This document shows positions 1 through 10,646 of a stretch of 64,000 nt of DNA, piece after piece. A model generated the notes under the pieces. It had not been told where the DNA came from. It did not search any database and worked only from the letters and a program-made list of their open reading frames with translations. Position 1 is the stretch's first letter. Every line of letters begins with the position of its first letter. This DNA is from Stenotrophomonas hibiscicola ATCC 19867 (GTDB lineage: Bacteria > Pseudomonadota > Gammaproteobacteria > Xanthomonadales > Xanthomonadaceae), in contig NZ_KB907499.1 of the NCBI RefSeq assembly GCF_000382065.1, positions 568,592 to 632,591 of the forward strand. Direction: 5' to 3'. The translations under genes and the position numbers were made by a program.

Positions 1-28
1 TCCGACACCGCTCCACCTCTGACAGATT
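1..28 (+). repeat. Partial end of a composite inverted-repeat element (copy A')
   Basis: The first bases, ending in CTCCACCTCTGACAG, match the distal end of the copy at 50640-50916 (CCCCACCTCTGACAG near 50901-50914). The rest of this copy lies outside the window to the left. It faces the copy at 129-340, so the opposed-pair layout seen at 50640-51354 is repeated here. The similarity is seen directly; the extent beyond the edge is inferred. Confidence 0.5.
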
Positions 29-39
29 GTCCCGATCTG

Positions 40-124
40 GTAGATCCACGCCATGCGTGGATGAATTTCCATCGGAATCGAATAGTCGAATTGAATTCGA
101 AAAGCATCCACGCATGGCGTGGAT
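40..124. repeat. SMAG-like palindrome pair
   Basis: A GTAG tetranucleotide at 40-43 is followed by a hairpin with arms ATCCACGC/GCGTGGAT (44-51 and 55-62, loop CAT). A second hairpin with the same 8-base arms lies at 106-124 (loop ATG). This is the GTAG-plus-palindrome plan of Stenotrophomonas SMAG REP elements. The pair lies between the two opposed composite elements A' and A, where 50963-50986 lies in the other composite region. Bases 63-105 are AT-richer than their surroundings and show no other recognisable feature. Confidence 0.7.
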
Positions 125-128
125 CAAT

Positions 129-340
129 GACAGGTCGCGGAAATCTGTCGAAGGCGGGGTGGGTCCGGTTGCGGGGGCGTGAGCGCCATGGATGGCGCGA
201 CCGAGCCTCCATGGACGGATTTACGGCGCCCCCCGCAACCGGACCCGCCCCGCCAAACCACGGATAGTCCGCTGTTGCTGTTGCTTCGGCTTTGCCGTTG
301 CTTGAAAGCCTCTGCGGGTGCCGGGCGCGGCCCGGCCGAC
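129..340 (-). repeat. Composite inverted-repeat element, copy A
   Basis: This intergenic element has near-perfect inverted arms of about 27 bases (153-179 against 227-254, one substitution and one extra G). Between the arms is a small hairpin GCGCCATGGATGGCGC (183-198). Outside the distal arm lies a (GCTGTT)n-like tract (271-298), then a GC-rich hairpin ending in a degenerate GTCG (read on the minus strand) at 337-340. Bases 129-182 are almost identical to 51059-51112. The hairpin module reappears reversed in the copy at 50640-50916. Frames through it differ between copies, so it is judged non-coding. Confidence 0.7.
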
Positions 341-409
341 TTCCGCCACTTGCGGTGGCAGCGACGGCCCACTAGCCTTCGGCCGTCGTTCACCACCCAA
401 GGACCGCCC
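341..409 (+). promoter_or_regulatory. 5' leader of the M2 peptidase gene, with stem-loop
   Basis: A hairpin with 8-base arms CGACGGCC/GGCCGTCG (362-369 and 381-388), followed by TT, lies just upstream of the gene. A Shine-Dalgarno sequence AAGGA (399-403) sits 6 bases before the GTG start at 410. No clear -35/-10 pair could be assigned in this stretch. Confidence 0.4.
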
Positions 410-2374
410 GTGAAACACCGTCATCTCCTGCTGGCCTCGGCAATCGCCGCCGCCACGCTGGCCCTGGCCGCCTGCAAGAAGGAAGCTGCTCCAGGCACCG
501 ATACCGCCAGCAGCAGCGCCCCGGCCGGCGAAACCGCCGACCAGTTCGTGGCCCGCATCAATGCCGAGTTCAAGGCCGCCTACCCGGAGATGACCTCGGC
601 GCAATGGCTGTCCTCCACCTACATCAACAGTGATTCCGAACGCATCGCAGCCAAAGCCAACGAACGCTCGTTGACCCAGCTCAACAGCTGGATCGAACAG
701 GCCGCCAAGTTCGACGGCAAGCCGATGAGCGAGGACAGCAAGCGCGCGATCCACCTGCTGAAGCTGATGTCCTCGATGCCGGCGCCGCGCGACCCGGCCA
801 AACTGGCCGAGCTGACCCAGATCGCCACCCGCATGGAAGGCAGCTATGGCGCCGGCAAGTACTGCACCGATGCCAACGACCCGAACTCCTGCCGGCAGCT
901 GGGCGAGCTGGAGCAGGTGCTGGCACGCAGCCGCGACTACGACAAGCAGCTCGACGCCTGGCAGGGCTGGCACAGCACCACCAAGAACATGCGCGGCGAC
1001 TATCAGAAGTTCGTCGGCCTGGTGAACGAAGGCGCCAAGGGCATGGGCTTCACCGATGCCGGCCAGATGTGGCGCAGCGGCTATGACATGCCGCCGGAGC
1101 AGATCGGCCCGGAAACCGATCGCCTGTGGGAACAGGTCAAGCCGATGTACGAACAGCTGCACTGCTATGCGCGCGCCAAGCTGGACAAGACCTACGGCAA
1201 GGACAAGGCCGAAGTGGGCAATGGCCTGATCGCCGCGCACCTGCTGGGCAACATGTGGCAGCAGGACTGGTCCAACCTGTGGGACCAGCTGGAACCATAC
1301 CCGGGTGCCGGCAGCCTGGACATCACCGCTGCACTGGAAAAGCAGTACCAGACCAACCTGAGCGCGGCGCTGGCCAAGGCCGGCAAGGACGCCAGTGTGG
1401 CGGCCCAGTACAAGGCGCAGCGCGAAGCCGAACTGCGCACCGCCAAGCAGATGACCGAGCGCGCGCAGGACTTCTACGTGTCGCTGGGCATGCCGTCACT
1501 GCCGCAGTCGTATTGGGAAAAAACCCAGTTCATCAAGCCTGACGACCGCGACGTGGTCTGCCACGCCAGCGCCTGGGACATGAACATGGAAGGCGACGTG
1601 CGCACAAAGATGTGCATCAAGCCGAACGAAGAGAATTTCACCACCATCTACCACGAGCTGGGCCACATCTATTACGACCTGGCCTACAACCCGCTGCCGC
1701 CGCTGTTCCAGGGCGGTGCCAACGACGGCTTCCATGAAGCGATCGGCGACACCATCGTGCTGGCGATGACGCCCAAGTACCTCAGCTCGATCGGCCTGGT
1801 CGACGCGCCGACCGAAAGCCGCGAGGCGGTCATCAACAACCAGATGCGCATGGCGCTGTCGGGCGTGTCGTTCCTGCCATTCGGACTGATGATCGACCGC
1901 TGGCGCTGGGGCGTGTTCGATGGCTCGATCACCGCCGACAACTACAACAAGGCATGGTGGGACCTGAAGGCCAAGTACCAGGGCGTGGCCCCGGCCAGCA
2001 GCCGTGGCGAAGAATTCTTCGATCCGGGCGCGAAGTATCACGTGCCGGGCAACACCCCGTACACCCGTTACTTCCTGGCGCGCATCCTGCAGTTCCAGTT
2101 CTACAAGGGCCTGTGCGACGCCTCGGGGTACAAGGGCCCGCTGCATGAGTGCACCTTCTACGGCAACAAGGAAGCCGGCCAGAAGTACTGGGCGATGCTG
2201 AGCAAGGGTGCCAGCCAGCCGTGGCAGGCCACGCTGAAGGAGCTGACCGGCACCGACAAGCTCGATGCCGGCCCGATGATCGAGTACTTCACACCGGTCA
2301 ACGAGTGGCTGAAGCAGCAGAACGAAGGCCAGATGTGCGGCTGGCAGACCAACGCGGCCCCGGCGGCGAAATGA
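410..2374 (+). CDS. M2-family (ACE-like) peptidyl-dipeptidase lipoprotein
   Basis: This is a zinc metallopeptidase of family M2 (angiotensin-converting-enzyme-like), expected to release dipeptides from peptide C-termini in the periplasm. It is 654 aa from a GTG start, chosen because AAGGA lies 6 bases upstream and the signal peptide begins there; the frame is open further upstream only through repeat DNA. The N-terminus has a lipobox (LALAAC), with the lipidated Cys near residue 22. The zinc motif HELGH is at residues 415-419, with H415 and H419 as ligands and E416 catalytic; the third ligand is E443 in HEAIGD. Length and both motifs fit bacterial M2 enzymes. It stands alone; an inverted repeat and a SMAG dimer follow its stop. 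Confidence 0.93.
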   Translation: MKHRHLLLASAIAAATLALAACKKEAAPGTDTASSSAPAGETADQFVARINAEFKAAYPEMTSAQWLSSTYINSDSERIAAKANERSLTQLNSWIEQAAKFDGKPMSEDSKRAIHLLKLMSSMPAPRDPAKLAELTQIATRMEGSYGAGKYCTDANDPNSCRQLGELEQVLARSRDYDKQLDAWQGWHSTTKNMRGDYQKFVGLVNEGAKGMGFTDAGQMWRSGYDMPPEQIGPETDRLWEQVKPMYEQLHCYARAKLDKTYGKDKAEVGNGLIAAHLLGNMWQQDWSNLWDQLEPYPGAGSLDITAALEKQYQTNLSAALAKAGKDASVAAQYKAQREAELRTAKQMTERAQDFYVSLGMPSLPQSYWEKTQFIKPDDRDVVCHASAWDMNMEGDVRTKMCIKPNEENFTTIYHELGHIYYDLAYNPLPPLFQGGANDGFHEAIGDTIVLAMTPKYLSSIGLVDAPTESREAVINNQMRMALSGVSFLPFGLMIDRWRWGVFDGSITADNYNKAWWDLKAKYQGVAPASSRGEEFFDPGAKYHVPGNTPYTRYFLARILQFQFYKGLCDASGYKGPLHECTFYGNKEAGQKYWAMLSKGASQPWQATLKELTGTDKLDAGPMIEYFTPVNEWLKQQNEGQMCGWQTNAAPAAK

Positions 2375-2378
2375 GAAA

Positions 2379-2406
2379 AGGGGCGGGTCCGCGAGGATCC
2401 GCCCCT
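2379..2406. terminator. Stem-loop after the M2 peptidase gene
   Basis: Arms of 12 bases (2379-2390 and 2395-2406, one wobble pair, loop GCGA) begin 4 bases after the stop codon. An A-tract precedes the stem but no T-tract follows on the plus strand. It is probably a 3'-end stem rather than a strong intrinsic terminator. Confidence 0.5.
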
Positions 2407-2409
2407 GAT

Positions 2410-2478
2410 GTAGCGCCGGGCCATGCCCGGCGGCTCTTCATCGCACCGCTGCGCTCGCCGGGCATGGCCCGGCGCTAC
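2410..2478. repeat. SMAG dimer (GCGCCGGGCCATGCCCGGCG type)
   Basis: GTAG (2410-2413) heads one palindrome and CTAC (2475-2478) closes an inverted second copy. This is the head-out dimer arrangement of SMAG/REP repeats. It lies between two convergent genes. Confidence 0.85.
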
Positions 2479-2488
2479 CCACGGCGGA

Positions 2489-2881
2489 TCAGCTGTTCTT
2501 CTTCGCTGCCATCGCCGCGGCCAGCTCGGCCTTGAACTCCTCGAAGGTCTGGCCCTTCTCTTTCGCTTCGGCGTACGCGGCGTCGCGCAGCGCGTCGGAG
2601 TACATCAGGCGCACCGGCGTGCCATTGCGTTCGTGCAGCTCACCGGCCTGCATGATCAGCGCCAGCACCTGCGCAGCGCTCTCGCTGTGGCCGGCGATGC
2701 GGCCATCCATGCCCAGCACCCATTCGCCATCGCGGCGAACGACACCGGCCAGCAGGGTGCGCTGCGCGTCGCGCAGTTCGGCATGCGGCTCCACCGGCGA
2801 CGCCTGCGCGGCGGCCTTGTTGGCGGCCTGTTTTTCCTGGCGACGGCGCTGGTCGCGGCGGGTCTTGGAGCTGGTGGACAT
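2489..2881 (-). CDS. Conserved hypothetical protein with basic N-terminus
   Basis: This 130-aa protein has no family I can name. The first ~30 residues are rich in Lys, Arg, Gln and Ala (TRRDQRRRQEKQAANKAA) and look disordered or nucleic-acid-binding. Residues ~40-130 are mixed hydrophobic and charged, containing GEWVLGMDGRIAGHSE and an Ala/Glu/Lys-rich C-terminal helix ending AMAAKKNS. There is no signal peptide or membrane segment. The start at 2881 was preferred because the longer upstream extension is Arg/Pro-rich noise. It lies 83 bases downstream of the siderophore-interacting protein gene on the same strand and could be its distal operon partner. Confidence 0.75.
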   Translation of the reverse strand: MSTSSKTRRDQRRRQEKQAANKAAAQASPVEPHAELRDAQRTLLAGVVRRDGEWVLGMDGRIAGHSESAAQVLALIMQAGELHERNGTPVRLMYSDALRDAAYAEAKEKGQTFEEFKAELAAAMAAKKNS

Positions 2882-2964
2882 GGTGCGGTACCGCTGCGAA
2901 GGGGGGCGCAAGGATAGCGCACCCCGCCCGCAGCGCTGCTTCACGCGTGCTCGATCCAGCACGG

Positions 2965-3861
2965 TCAGTCCAGCACCTTGCCGTGCCGCCAGTAGCCCAT
3001 GAAGGTGATCGCGCGGCGGTCCAGCCCGCAGTCGCGGACCAGGTGGCGACGGATCGCCATTACCGCCGCCGCCTCGCCTGCCACCCAGGCATACAGCGGT
3101 CCGGCCACGCGGGTATCGGCCTGCTCCCAGAGGATCTGCGTATCGACGTCGATCTCATCCGGCGCATCGCCGGCAGCCGCGCCCGGGGCCGCTGCCAACC
3201 GCGCCTGGACCGCCTGCAGCAACGGCTGTCCGTAGGCGGCCCGCCCGCGCGGCAGCCAGACCAGCTCGGCGCTGGAGGGCGCCTTCAGGTGCACGGCATC
3301 ACCGGCCTGCGCCACCTCCAGCAGCGCCAGCGTGCGCGGCGGATCGACCATGGCCGCCAGTTCCTCGAGGATGCCGGCCACCGCCGGCAGCGCGGTTTCA
3401 TCCGCCACCAGCAGCACCTGGCCGACTCCCATCGGCGGTTTCCATTCCCAGCCTTCGCTGCTGTCGGCACAGTCGGCATCGGGGGCCAGCAGCACTACGC
3501 GGTCGCCCGGTCGCGCGTGGATGGCCCAGCGCGAGGCCGGCCCGGTCTCGCCATGAAGCACGAAATCAACGTCGACCTCGCCCTGCTCGGCGCGCAGGTG
3601 GCGGATGGTGTAGGTGCGCATGGGCGGACGCTGGTCGTCCGGCAGCGCCCGGTAGCGCGGGTACCAGTCCTCGCCGCTGGGCACCGGCGGCACGTCCTGG
3701 CCGGGCAAGGGGAAGAACACCTTGATGCGCTGGTCCGGGCCTTCGGTCTTCATCCGCGCCACGTCGGCACCGGTGAATACCATGCGGTCCAGGGAAGGAG
3801 AAAGAACGCGGCGTTCCTTCAGCGCCACCTCGAACAGGCGGTAGGTCTGCTGCGCAGCCAT
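2965..3861 (-). CDS. Siderophore-interacting protein (FAD-dependent ferric-chelate reductase)
   Basis: This 298-aa cytoplasmic flavoprotein belongs to the ViuB/YqjH family, which reduces ferric siderophores with NAD(P)H to release iron. The N-terminal half is the FAD-binding beta barrel, with an R-x-Y-T type flavin motif (RTYTIRHL, around residue 88) and HGETGPASRWA after it. The C-terminal SIP domain ends in the family signature FMGYWRHGKVLD. Length is normal for the family (about 250-300 aa). No TonB receptor or siderophore synthesis gene is adjacent, so its ferric substrate cannot be named. No Fur box was identified with confidence. Confidence 0.9.
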   Translation of the reverse strand: MAAQQTYRLFEVALKERRVLSPSLDRMVFTGADVARMKTEGPDQRIKVFFPLPGQDVPPVPSGEDWYPRYRALPDDQRPPMRTYTIRHLRAEQGEVDVDFVLHGETGPASRWAIHARPGDRVVLLAPDADCADSSEGWEWKPPMGVGQVLLVADETALPAVAGILEELAAMVDPPRTLALLEVAQAGDAVHLKAPSSAELVWLPRGRAAYGQPLLQAVQARLAAAPGAAAGDAPDEIDVDTQILWEQADTRVAGPLYAWVAGEAAAVMAIRRHLVRDCGLDRRAITFMGYWRHGKVLD

Positions 3862-4002
3862 GGGGGAACCTCATGCAACGACATCGGATCGGCTGGCTGT
3901 CGTGCATCCACGCACCGGCTGGCTGGAGTCCCCAGCCTAGTCCGGTCGTTCCTCGCCGCAAGCGTTACGGGCATCGCGGCGTGCCCTACCCCTGCGCGCT
4001 GC

Positions 4003-5229
4003 TCAATCGCCCGTGCAGGCTGCCTGCGCCGCGCGCTCAAGCCGGTGCTCCCAGTACCAGAACACGAAGCCGGCGCCAAAGAACGCGGCCTGGCCCAGCG
4101 CCAGGTGCAGCGGGCTGGCACTGAGCAACGGCGACACCACGCCGGCCACCACGGTGCTGATCATCAGCTGCACGAAGGCCTGCAGCGACGAGGCCAGGCC
4201 GCGCTGGTGCGGATACATGTCCAGCACCGCCAGCGCCAGGATCGGGAAGATCAGCGCCATGCCCATGCCACCCAGGAAGATCGGCAGTACCGCCCATGGC
4301 AGCACGAACTGTGGCGACAGCACCACGTAGCCAACGTTCAACAGCACTGACAATGCGCACAGGCCGAAACCAATGGAGACCTGGCGGGTGGGCGTGGTGT
4401 GCCCGGCCATGCGCCCGGACAGGAATGAGCCGGTGGTCATGCCGCCGATGGTCGGGATGAACAACCAGGCGAAACCGCCCTCGCCCAGGTGCAGGTGCTG
4501 CATCACGAACACCGGCGCCGAGGAGATGTACAGGAAGATTCCACCAAAGCCGATGCTGCCGGCCAGTGCCAGGCGCAGGAAGCGAGGGTTGAAACCGATG
4601 CGCACGTAATCGCGCATCAACGCGCGCGGCGACAACGGCACGCGCGCTTCGACGGGATGGGTCTCGGGCAGGTAGCGTGCAGTGGCCGCCAGCAGGACCA
4701 GCCCGAACACCACCAGGAACCAGAAGATCAGCGGCCACCCCGCGCCACTGAGCAGGATCCAGCCACCGATGATCGGCGCGATGGCCGGGGCGATGCCGAA
4801 CAGCATGGACACCTGGCTCATCAGCCGCTGCGCGTCATGGCCGTGGTACAGGTCGCGGATCACCGCGCGGCCGACGATCATGCCGACACCCGCCGACAGG
4901 CCCTGCAGCGCACGGAAAGCCAGCAGCGTGGTCAGGTCGGTGGACAGTGCGCAGCCCACCGAGGCGCCGACGAACACCACCAGGCCACCGAGGATCACCC
5001 GCTTGCGGCCCCAGGCGTCGGACAGCGGACCGTGCGCCAGGCTCATCAGTCCGTAGAACAGCAGGTAGACGCTGATGGTCTGCTGCACCGCCACCTCGTC
5101 CACCGCCAGGCGCCGGGCCAGCTGCGGGAAGGCCGGGAAGATGGTGTCGATCGAGAACGGGCCGAACATGGCCAGGCCGGCAAGCAGCAGGGCCATGCGG
5201 CGGGTGGAGGGAGCAACAGCGGCTGTCAT
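4003..5229 (-). CDS. Bcr/CflA-type MFS multidrug efflux transporter
   Basis: This 408-aa inner-membrane drug:proton antiporter belongs to the DHA1 (12-TM) Bcr/CflA group. It has about 12 hydrophobic segments; the first begins at MALLLAGLAMFGPFSIDTIF and holds the typical ...SIDTIFPAFPQ motif. MFS motif A is visible as GPLSDAWGRKRVILGG between TM2 and TM3, and motif C-like GIAPAIAPIIGGW lies in TM5. The start at 5229 (MTAAVAPSTRRM) gives the usual short cytoplasmic N-terminus; starts at 5253 or further upstream are possible, and no strong Shine-Dalgarno separates them. Its substrate cannot be read from sequence. Confidence 0.88.
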   Translation of the reverse strand: MTAAVAPSTRRMALLLAGLAMFGPFSIDTIFPAFPQLARRLAVDEVAVQQTISVYLLFYGLMSLAHGPLSDAWGRKRVILGGLVVFVGASVGCALSTDLTTLLAFRALQGLSAGVGMIVGRAVIRDLYHGHDAQRLMSQVSMLFGIAPAIAPIIGGWILLSGAGWPLIFWFLVVFGLVLLAATARYLPETHPVEARVPLSPRALMRDYVRIGFNPRFLRLALAGSIGFGGIFLYISSAPVFVMQHLHLGEGGFAWLFIPTIGGMTTGSFLSGRMAGHTTPTRQVSIGFGLCALSVLLNVGYVVLSPQFVLPWAVLPIFLGGMGMALIFPILALAVLDMYPHQRGLASSLQAFVQLMISTVVAGVVSPLLSASPLHLALGQAAFFGAGFVFWYWEHRLERAAQAACTGD

Positions 5230-5440
5230 GGGAAAGGCGTCCGGCAGGGCCATGCGCGGCACGCACGGCGGGCGCCGGTCCCCGTCTGCAGGGAGGGCGC
5301 CAGATGAATTCAGGTATCCGCCCATCATAGGTGGGGATTGCGCCCGATGCCATGCAGCGGTGCACAGAACGCATGGCCGGGCCATCGGCCATTCAGCCGC
5401 GGGGCCGTGCCGGGAGGCGGCCAGCGGGCCCGCAACGGGC

Positions 5441-5446
5441 TATAAT
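5441..5446 (+). promoter_or_regulatory. Probable -10 element for the gcvP riboswitch transcript
   Basis: A perfect TATAAT lies about 10 bases before the start of the glycine riboswitch. No convincing -35 hexamer was found at the expected distance. The assignment rests on the consensus -10 and its position. Confidence 0.6.
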
Positions 5447-5456
5447 CCGCGGGCAA

Positions 5457-5627
5457 CACGGTGGGAGAAGCGGAACACCGCTGCCGAAGGCGCAACGCCC
5501 GTAATCGCTCAGGCCCGATACCACCCGTAACAGAACTCTGGAGAGACCGGTTCGATCCGGCGCCGAAGGGGCACGAAGCTGCGGTTTTCCGCGCTTCCAA
5601 ACTCTCAGGCAAAAGGACAGAGGGGCG
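5457..5627 (+). promoter_or_regulatory. Tandem glycine riboswitch upstream of gcvP
   Basis: Two successive glycine aptamers are recognisable. The first has GGGAGAAGCGG, CCGAAGG...GCAACG and GCTCAGGC (5463-5514). The second has CTGGAGAGACC, GCCGAAGGGGCACG and CTCTCAGGCAAAAGGACAGAG (about 5538-5622). These are the conserved core and the CAGGCAAAAGGACAGAG-type 3' end of glycine riboswitches. Glycine binding is expected to switch on glycine cleavage. The 3' aptamer ends about 66 bases before the gcvP start. The expression platform was not resolved; there is no obvious terminator between aptamer and gene, so translational control is possible. Confidence 0.93.
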
Positions 5628-5692
5628 CCCCGCAGACCGCCGACCGGCGGCTTGTGCCCGTGCGTGTGCCCTTTCCTGACGGATCCTTCGCC

Positions 5693-8560
<2,868 letters not shown>

Positions 8561-8567
8561 TTGACGG

Positions 8568-8595
8568 AACGGCCCGCGCAAGCGGGCCGTTTTCG
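8568..8595 (+). terminator. Intrinsic terminator of gcvP
   Basis: A perfect 10-base stem AACGGCCCGC/GCGGGCCGTT (8568-8577 and 8582-8591, loop GCAA) is followed by TTCGTTT. It starts 7 bases after the gcvP stop codon. Confidence 0.9.
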
Positions 8596-8601
8596 TTTAC
8601 G

Positions 8602-8624
8602 GTAGCGCCGGGCCATGCCCGGCG
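8602..8624. repeat. SMAG monomer (GCGCCGGGCCATGCCCGGCG type)
   Basis: GTAG (8602-8605) precedes one palindrome of the same stem type as 2410-2478. No inverted partner was seen nearby, so this is a single copy between the gcvP terminator and the convergent VOC gene. Confidence 0.8.
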
Positions 8625-8643
8625 AGCGCAGCGGCTGAACCGA

Positions 8644-9054
8644 TCACGGGTCCGGCATCTGTCCCAGGCTCAACTGCCACGATACGCCGAAGCGGTCCTG
8701 CACCCAGCCATAGCGGTTGCTGAAGTCGTAATCACCCACCGGCATCAACCAATGGCCGCCCTCGCCCAGCACGCGTGCCGCACGCTCGAACTGCTCGGCA
8801 CCGGAGCACTCGACGAACAGCGAGATCGACGGGCTGAAGGTGAAGTCGTGCACATCCAGGCTGTCGAAGCACAGGTAATGGGTGCCACCGAGCAGGAAGA
8901 TGGCCTGGCGGACCTGTCCGGGTACGCCGGCGCCGGCCCCCTCGGGGTGGCGTTGCAGGGCCAGCAGGCGGAAATCGGCAAAGGCTTCGGCGTACAGGGC
9001 CAGCGCGGCCTCGGCCTGGCCGGTGAACATCAGGAAGGGACGGCTGCGCAGCAT
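8644..9054 (-). CDS. VOC-superfamily protein (PhnB-like)
   Basis: This 136-aa cytoplasmic protein has the glyoxalase/bleomycin-resistance (VOC) fold of the PhnB / 3-demethylubiquinone methyltransferase-like group. Family features are FLMFTGQAEAALALYAEAF at the N-terminus, the central FSPSISLFVECS strand, and WVQDRFGVSWQL at the C-terminus. The start at 9054 places MLRSRPFLMF at the usual N-terminus. VOC proteins of this kind are metal-dependent enzymes or binding proteins, often with unknown substrate; none can be inferred here. It lies alone between two repeats. Confidence 0.85.
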   Translation of the reverse strand: MLRSRPFLMFTGQAEAALALYAEAFADFRLLALQRHPEGAGAGVPGQVRQAIFLLGGTHYLCFDSLDVHDFTFSPSISLFVECSGAEQFERAARVLGEGGHWLMPVGDYDFSNRYGWVQDRFGVSWQLSLGQMPDP

Positions 9055-9124
9055 GCGGTACTCCTGGTCGACGGGCCGCTGGCGGCCCACCTGCGCACAG
9101 TGCCACGCGGAGTGTGTGCCTGTT

Positions 9125-9192
9125 GTAGAGCCGAGCCCATGCTCGGCTGGCGATCGCGCAAACAGCAGCCTCGACCGTAGGGTCGGCTCTAC
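9125..9192. repeat. SMAG dimer (GCCGAGCCCATGCTCGGC type)
   Basis: GTAG (9125-9128) with stem AGCCGAGC/GCTCGGCT is closed by CTAC (9189-9192). The second palindrome is degenerate. The element ends 4 bases before the stop codon of the permease gene. Confidence 0.8.
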
Positions 9193-9196
9193 AGAA

Positions 9197-10564
9197 TCAC
9201 GCCTCGCGCATGCGCCGCGCGATGGCGCTGCCGGCGGCGATCGTGGCGGTCAGCGCCACCATCGACAGGAACTGCAGGCGGGTGTGCGACTCGCTCAGCA
9301 GCAGGCCGAAGATCAGCGCCAGGATCGCCAGCGCGCAGCAGGTCAGCCACGGGAAGCCCGCCATGCGGAACGGCAGCCGGGTACCCAGACGATCCGCGCG
9401 GCGGCGCAACACCAGTTGTGAGACCAGCGACAGCGTCCACACCAGCAGGCAGGTCGAACCGACGATGTTCAGCAGCACCGGCAGCACCCGGTCCGGGAAC
9501 AGCAGTTCCATCACCGTGGCGGCGAAACCGAACAGCACGCTGGCCAGCACGGCAATCACCGGCACCTGGCGCGGATCGGTCCAGCCCAGCACGGCCGGGG
9601 CTTCGCGGCGCTGCGCCAGTGAATACATCATGCGCGAGGCGCCGTAGAGGTTGGCATTGAGTGCCGACAGCAGCGCGATCACCGCGATCAGGGTGATGGC
9701 GCTGCCGGCACCCGGAATACGGGCAATGTCCAGCACAGCGGCGAAGGGCGACTTCAACGCTTCGCTGGTCCACGGCACCACGGCGATGATCACGCTCAGC
9801 GAGCCGATGTAGAACACCAGGATGCGCCACGCCACGGTGCGGATGGCACGGGCGATGCTGCGCTCCGGATCTTCGGTCTCCGCCGCCGCAACGGCCACGA
9901 TCTCGGTGCCGCCGAAGGCAAAAACGACAACCAGCAGTGCAGCGCCAATACCGGCCAGGCCCTTCGGCGCAAAACCACCATGCTCGGTGAAGTTGCTCAG
10001 CCCAGGCGAGGTCACCTGCGGGAGCCAACCCATCAGCAGCGCCACACCGATGGCAATGAACGCCAGGATCGCCGCCACTTTCAGGATGGCGAACCAGAAT
10101 TCGAACTCGCCGAAGTTCTTCACCCCGAGCAGGTTGATCGCGGTGAAGAACAGCATGAAGGCCAACGCTGCCATCGGCACCGGCACCGCAGGCCAGACCG
10201 TGGCCAGCAGCCCGGCCGCGCCTACCGCTTCGGCGGCGATCACGATCACCAGCTGCACCCACCACAACCAGCCGACGGTGGCACCGGCGGTGGCGCCCAT
10301 GGCATCGGCGGCATAGACCGAGAACGCGCCGCTGGTCGGTTTGGCCGCCGCCATTTCGCCCAGAGCGTTCATCACGATGATCACCAGCGCGCCAGCGACC
10401 AAGTACGAGACCAGAACGGCCGGACCGGCCGCCTGCACACCCACGCCCGAACCGAGGAACAGGCCGGCGCCGATGGCACTGCCCAGACCCATCATGATCA
10501 GCTGGCGGGGCTTGAGCGAATGTCCGAGGCGGGAGGGCGAAGCGGTCGGAATCGAGTTGGGCAT
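9197..10564 (-). CDS. APC-family amino-acid permease
   Basis: This 455-aa inner-membrane permease belongs to the amino acid-polyamine-organocation superfamily, amino-acid transporter (AAT) group (the family of GabP, ProY and AnsP). About 12 hydrophobic segments are present. The first carries the family signature MMGLGSAIGAGLFLGSG after the short leader ...HSLKPRQLI, and MNALGEMAAAKPTSGAFSVYA follows TM2. The start at 10564 (MPNSIPTASPSRLGHSLKPRQ) gives the usual short cytoplasmic N-terminus. Transport is probably driven by proton symport; the specific amino acid cannot be assigned. It is transcribed alone, 82 bases downstream of the PAS-AraC gene on the same strand. Confidence 0.9.
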   Translation of the reverse strand: MPNSIPTASPSRLGHSLKPRQLIMMGLGSAIGAGLFLGSGVGVQAAGPAVLVSYLVAGALVIIVMNALGEMAAAKPTSGAFSVYAADAMGATAGATVGWLWWVQLVIVIAAEAVGAAGLLATVWPAVPVPMAALAFMLFFTAINLLGVKNFGEFEFWFAILKVAAILAFIAIGVALLMGWLPQVTSPGLSNFTEHGGFAPKGLAGIGAALLVVVFAFGGTEIVAVAAAETEDPERSIARAIRTVAWRILVFYIGSLSVIIAVVPWTSEALKSPFAAVLDIARIPGAGSAITLIAVIALLSALNANLYGASRMMYSLAQRREAPAVLGWTDPRQVPVIAVLASVLFGFAATVMELLFPDRVLPVLLNIVGSTCLLVWTLSLVSQLVLRRRADRLGTRLPFRMAGFPWLTCCALAILALIFGLLLSESHTRLQFLSMVALTATIAAGSAIARRMREA

Positions 10565-10646
10565 CGGCAGGGCTGGCGGCGGGCTACAGGGGCGACACCT
10601 TACCCTGTCCCATGCCCGCGGGGATAGGCACAGCGCAGCAGCCGGC

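Noticed and set aside
1..128. CRISPR-like array from repeated palindromes
   Set aside because: The repeats are GTAG-headed inverted palindromes with differing spacing, not direct repeats with even spacers, and no cas gene is nearby.
179..409. In-frame N-terminal extension of the M2 peptidase and a Leu-rich stretch within it
   Set aside because: The extension reads through the composite repeat. The lipoprotein signal and Shine-Dalgarno place the start at the GTG at 410.
2947..4350. Long plus-strand frame opposite the siderophore-interacting protein and efflux pump genes
   Set aside because: It spans two convincing minus-strand genes and their gap, with Arg/His-rich composition and no motif.
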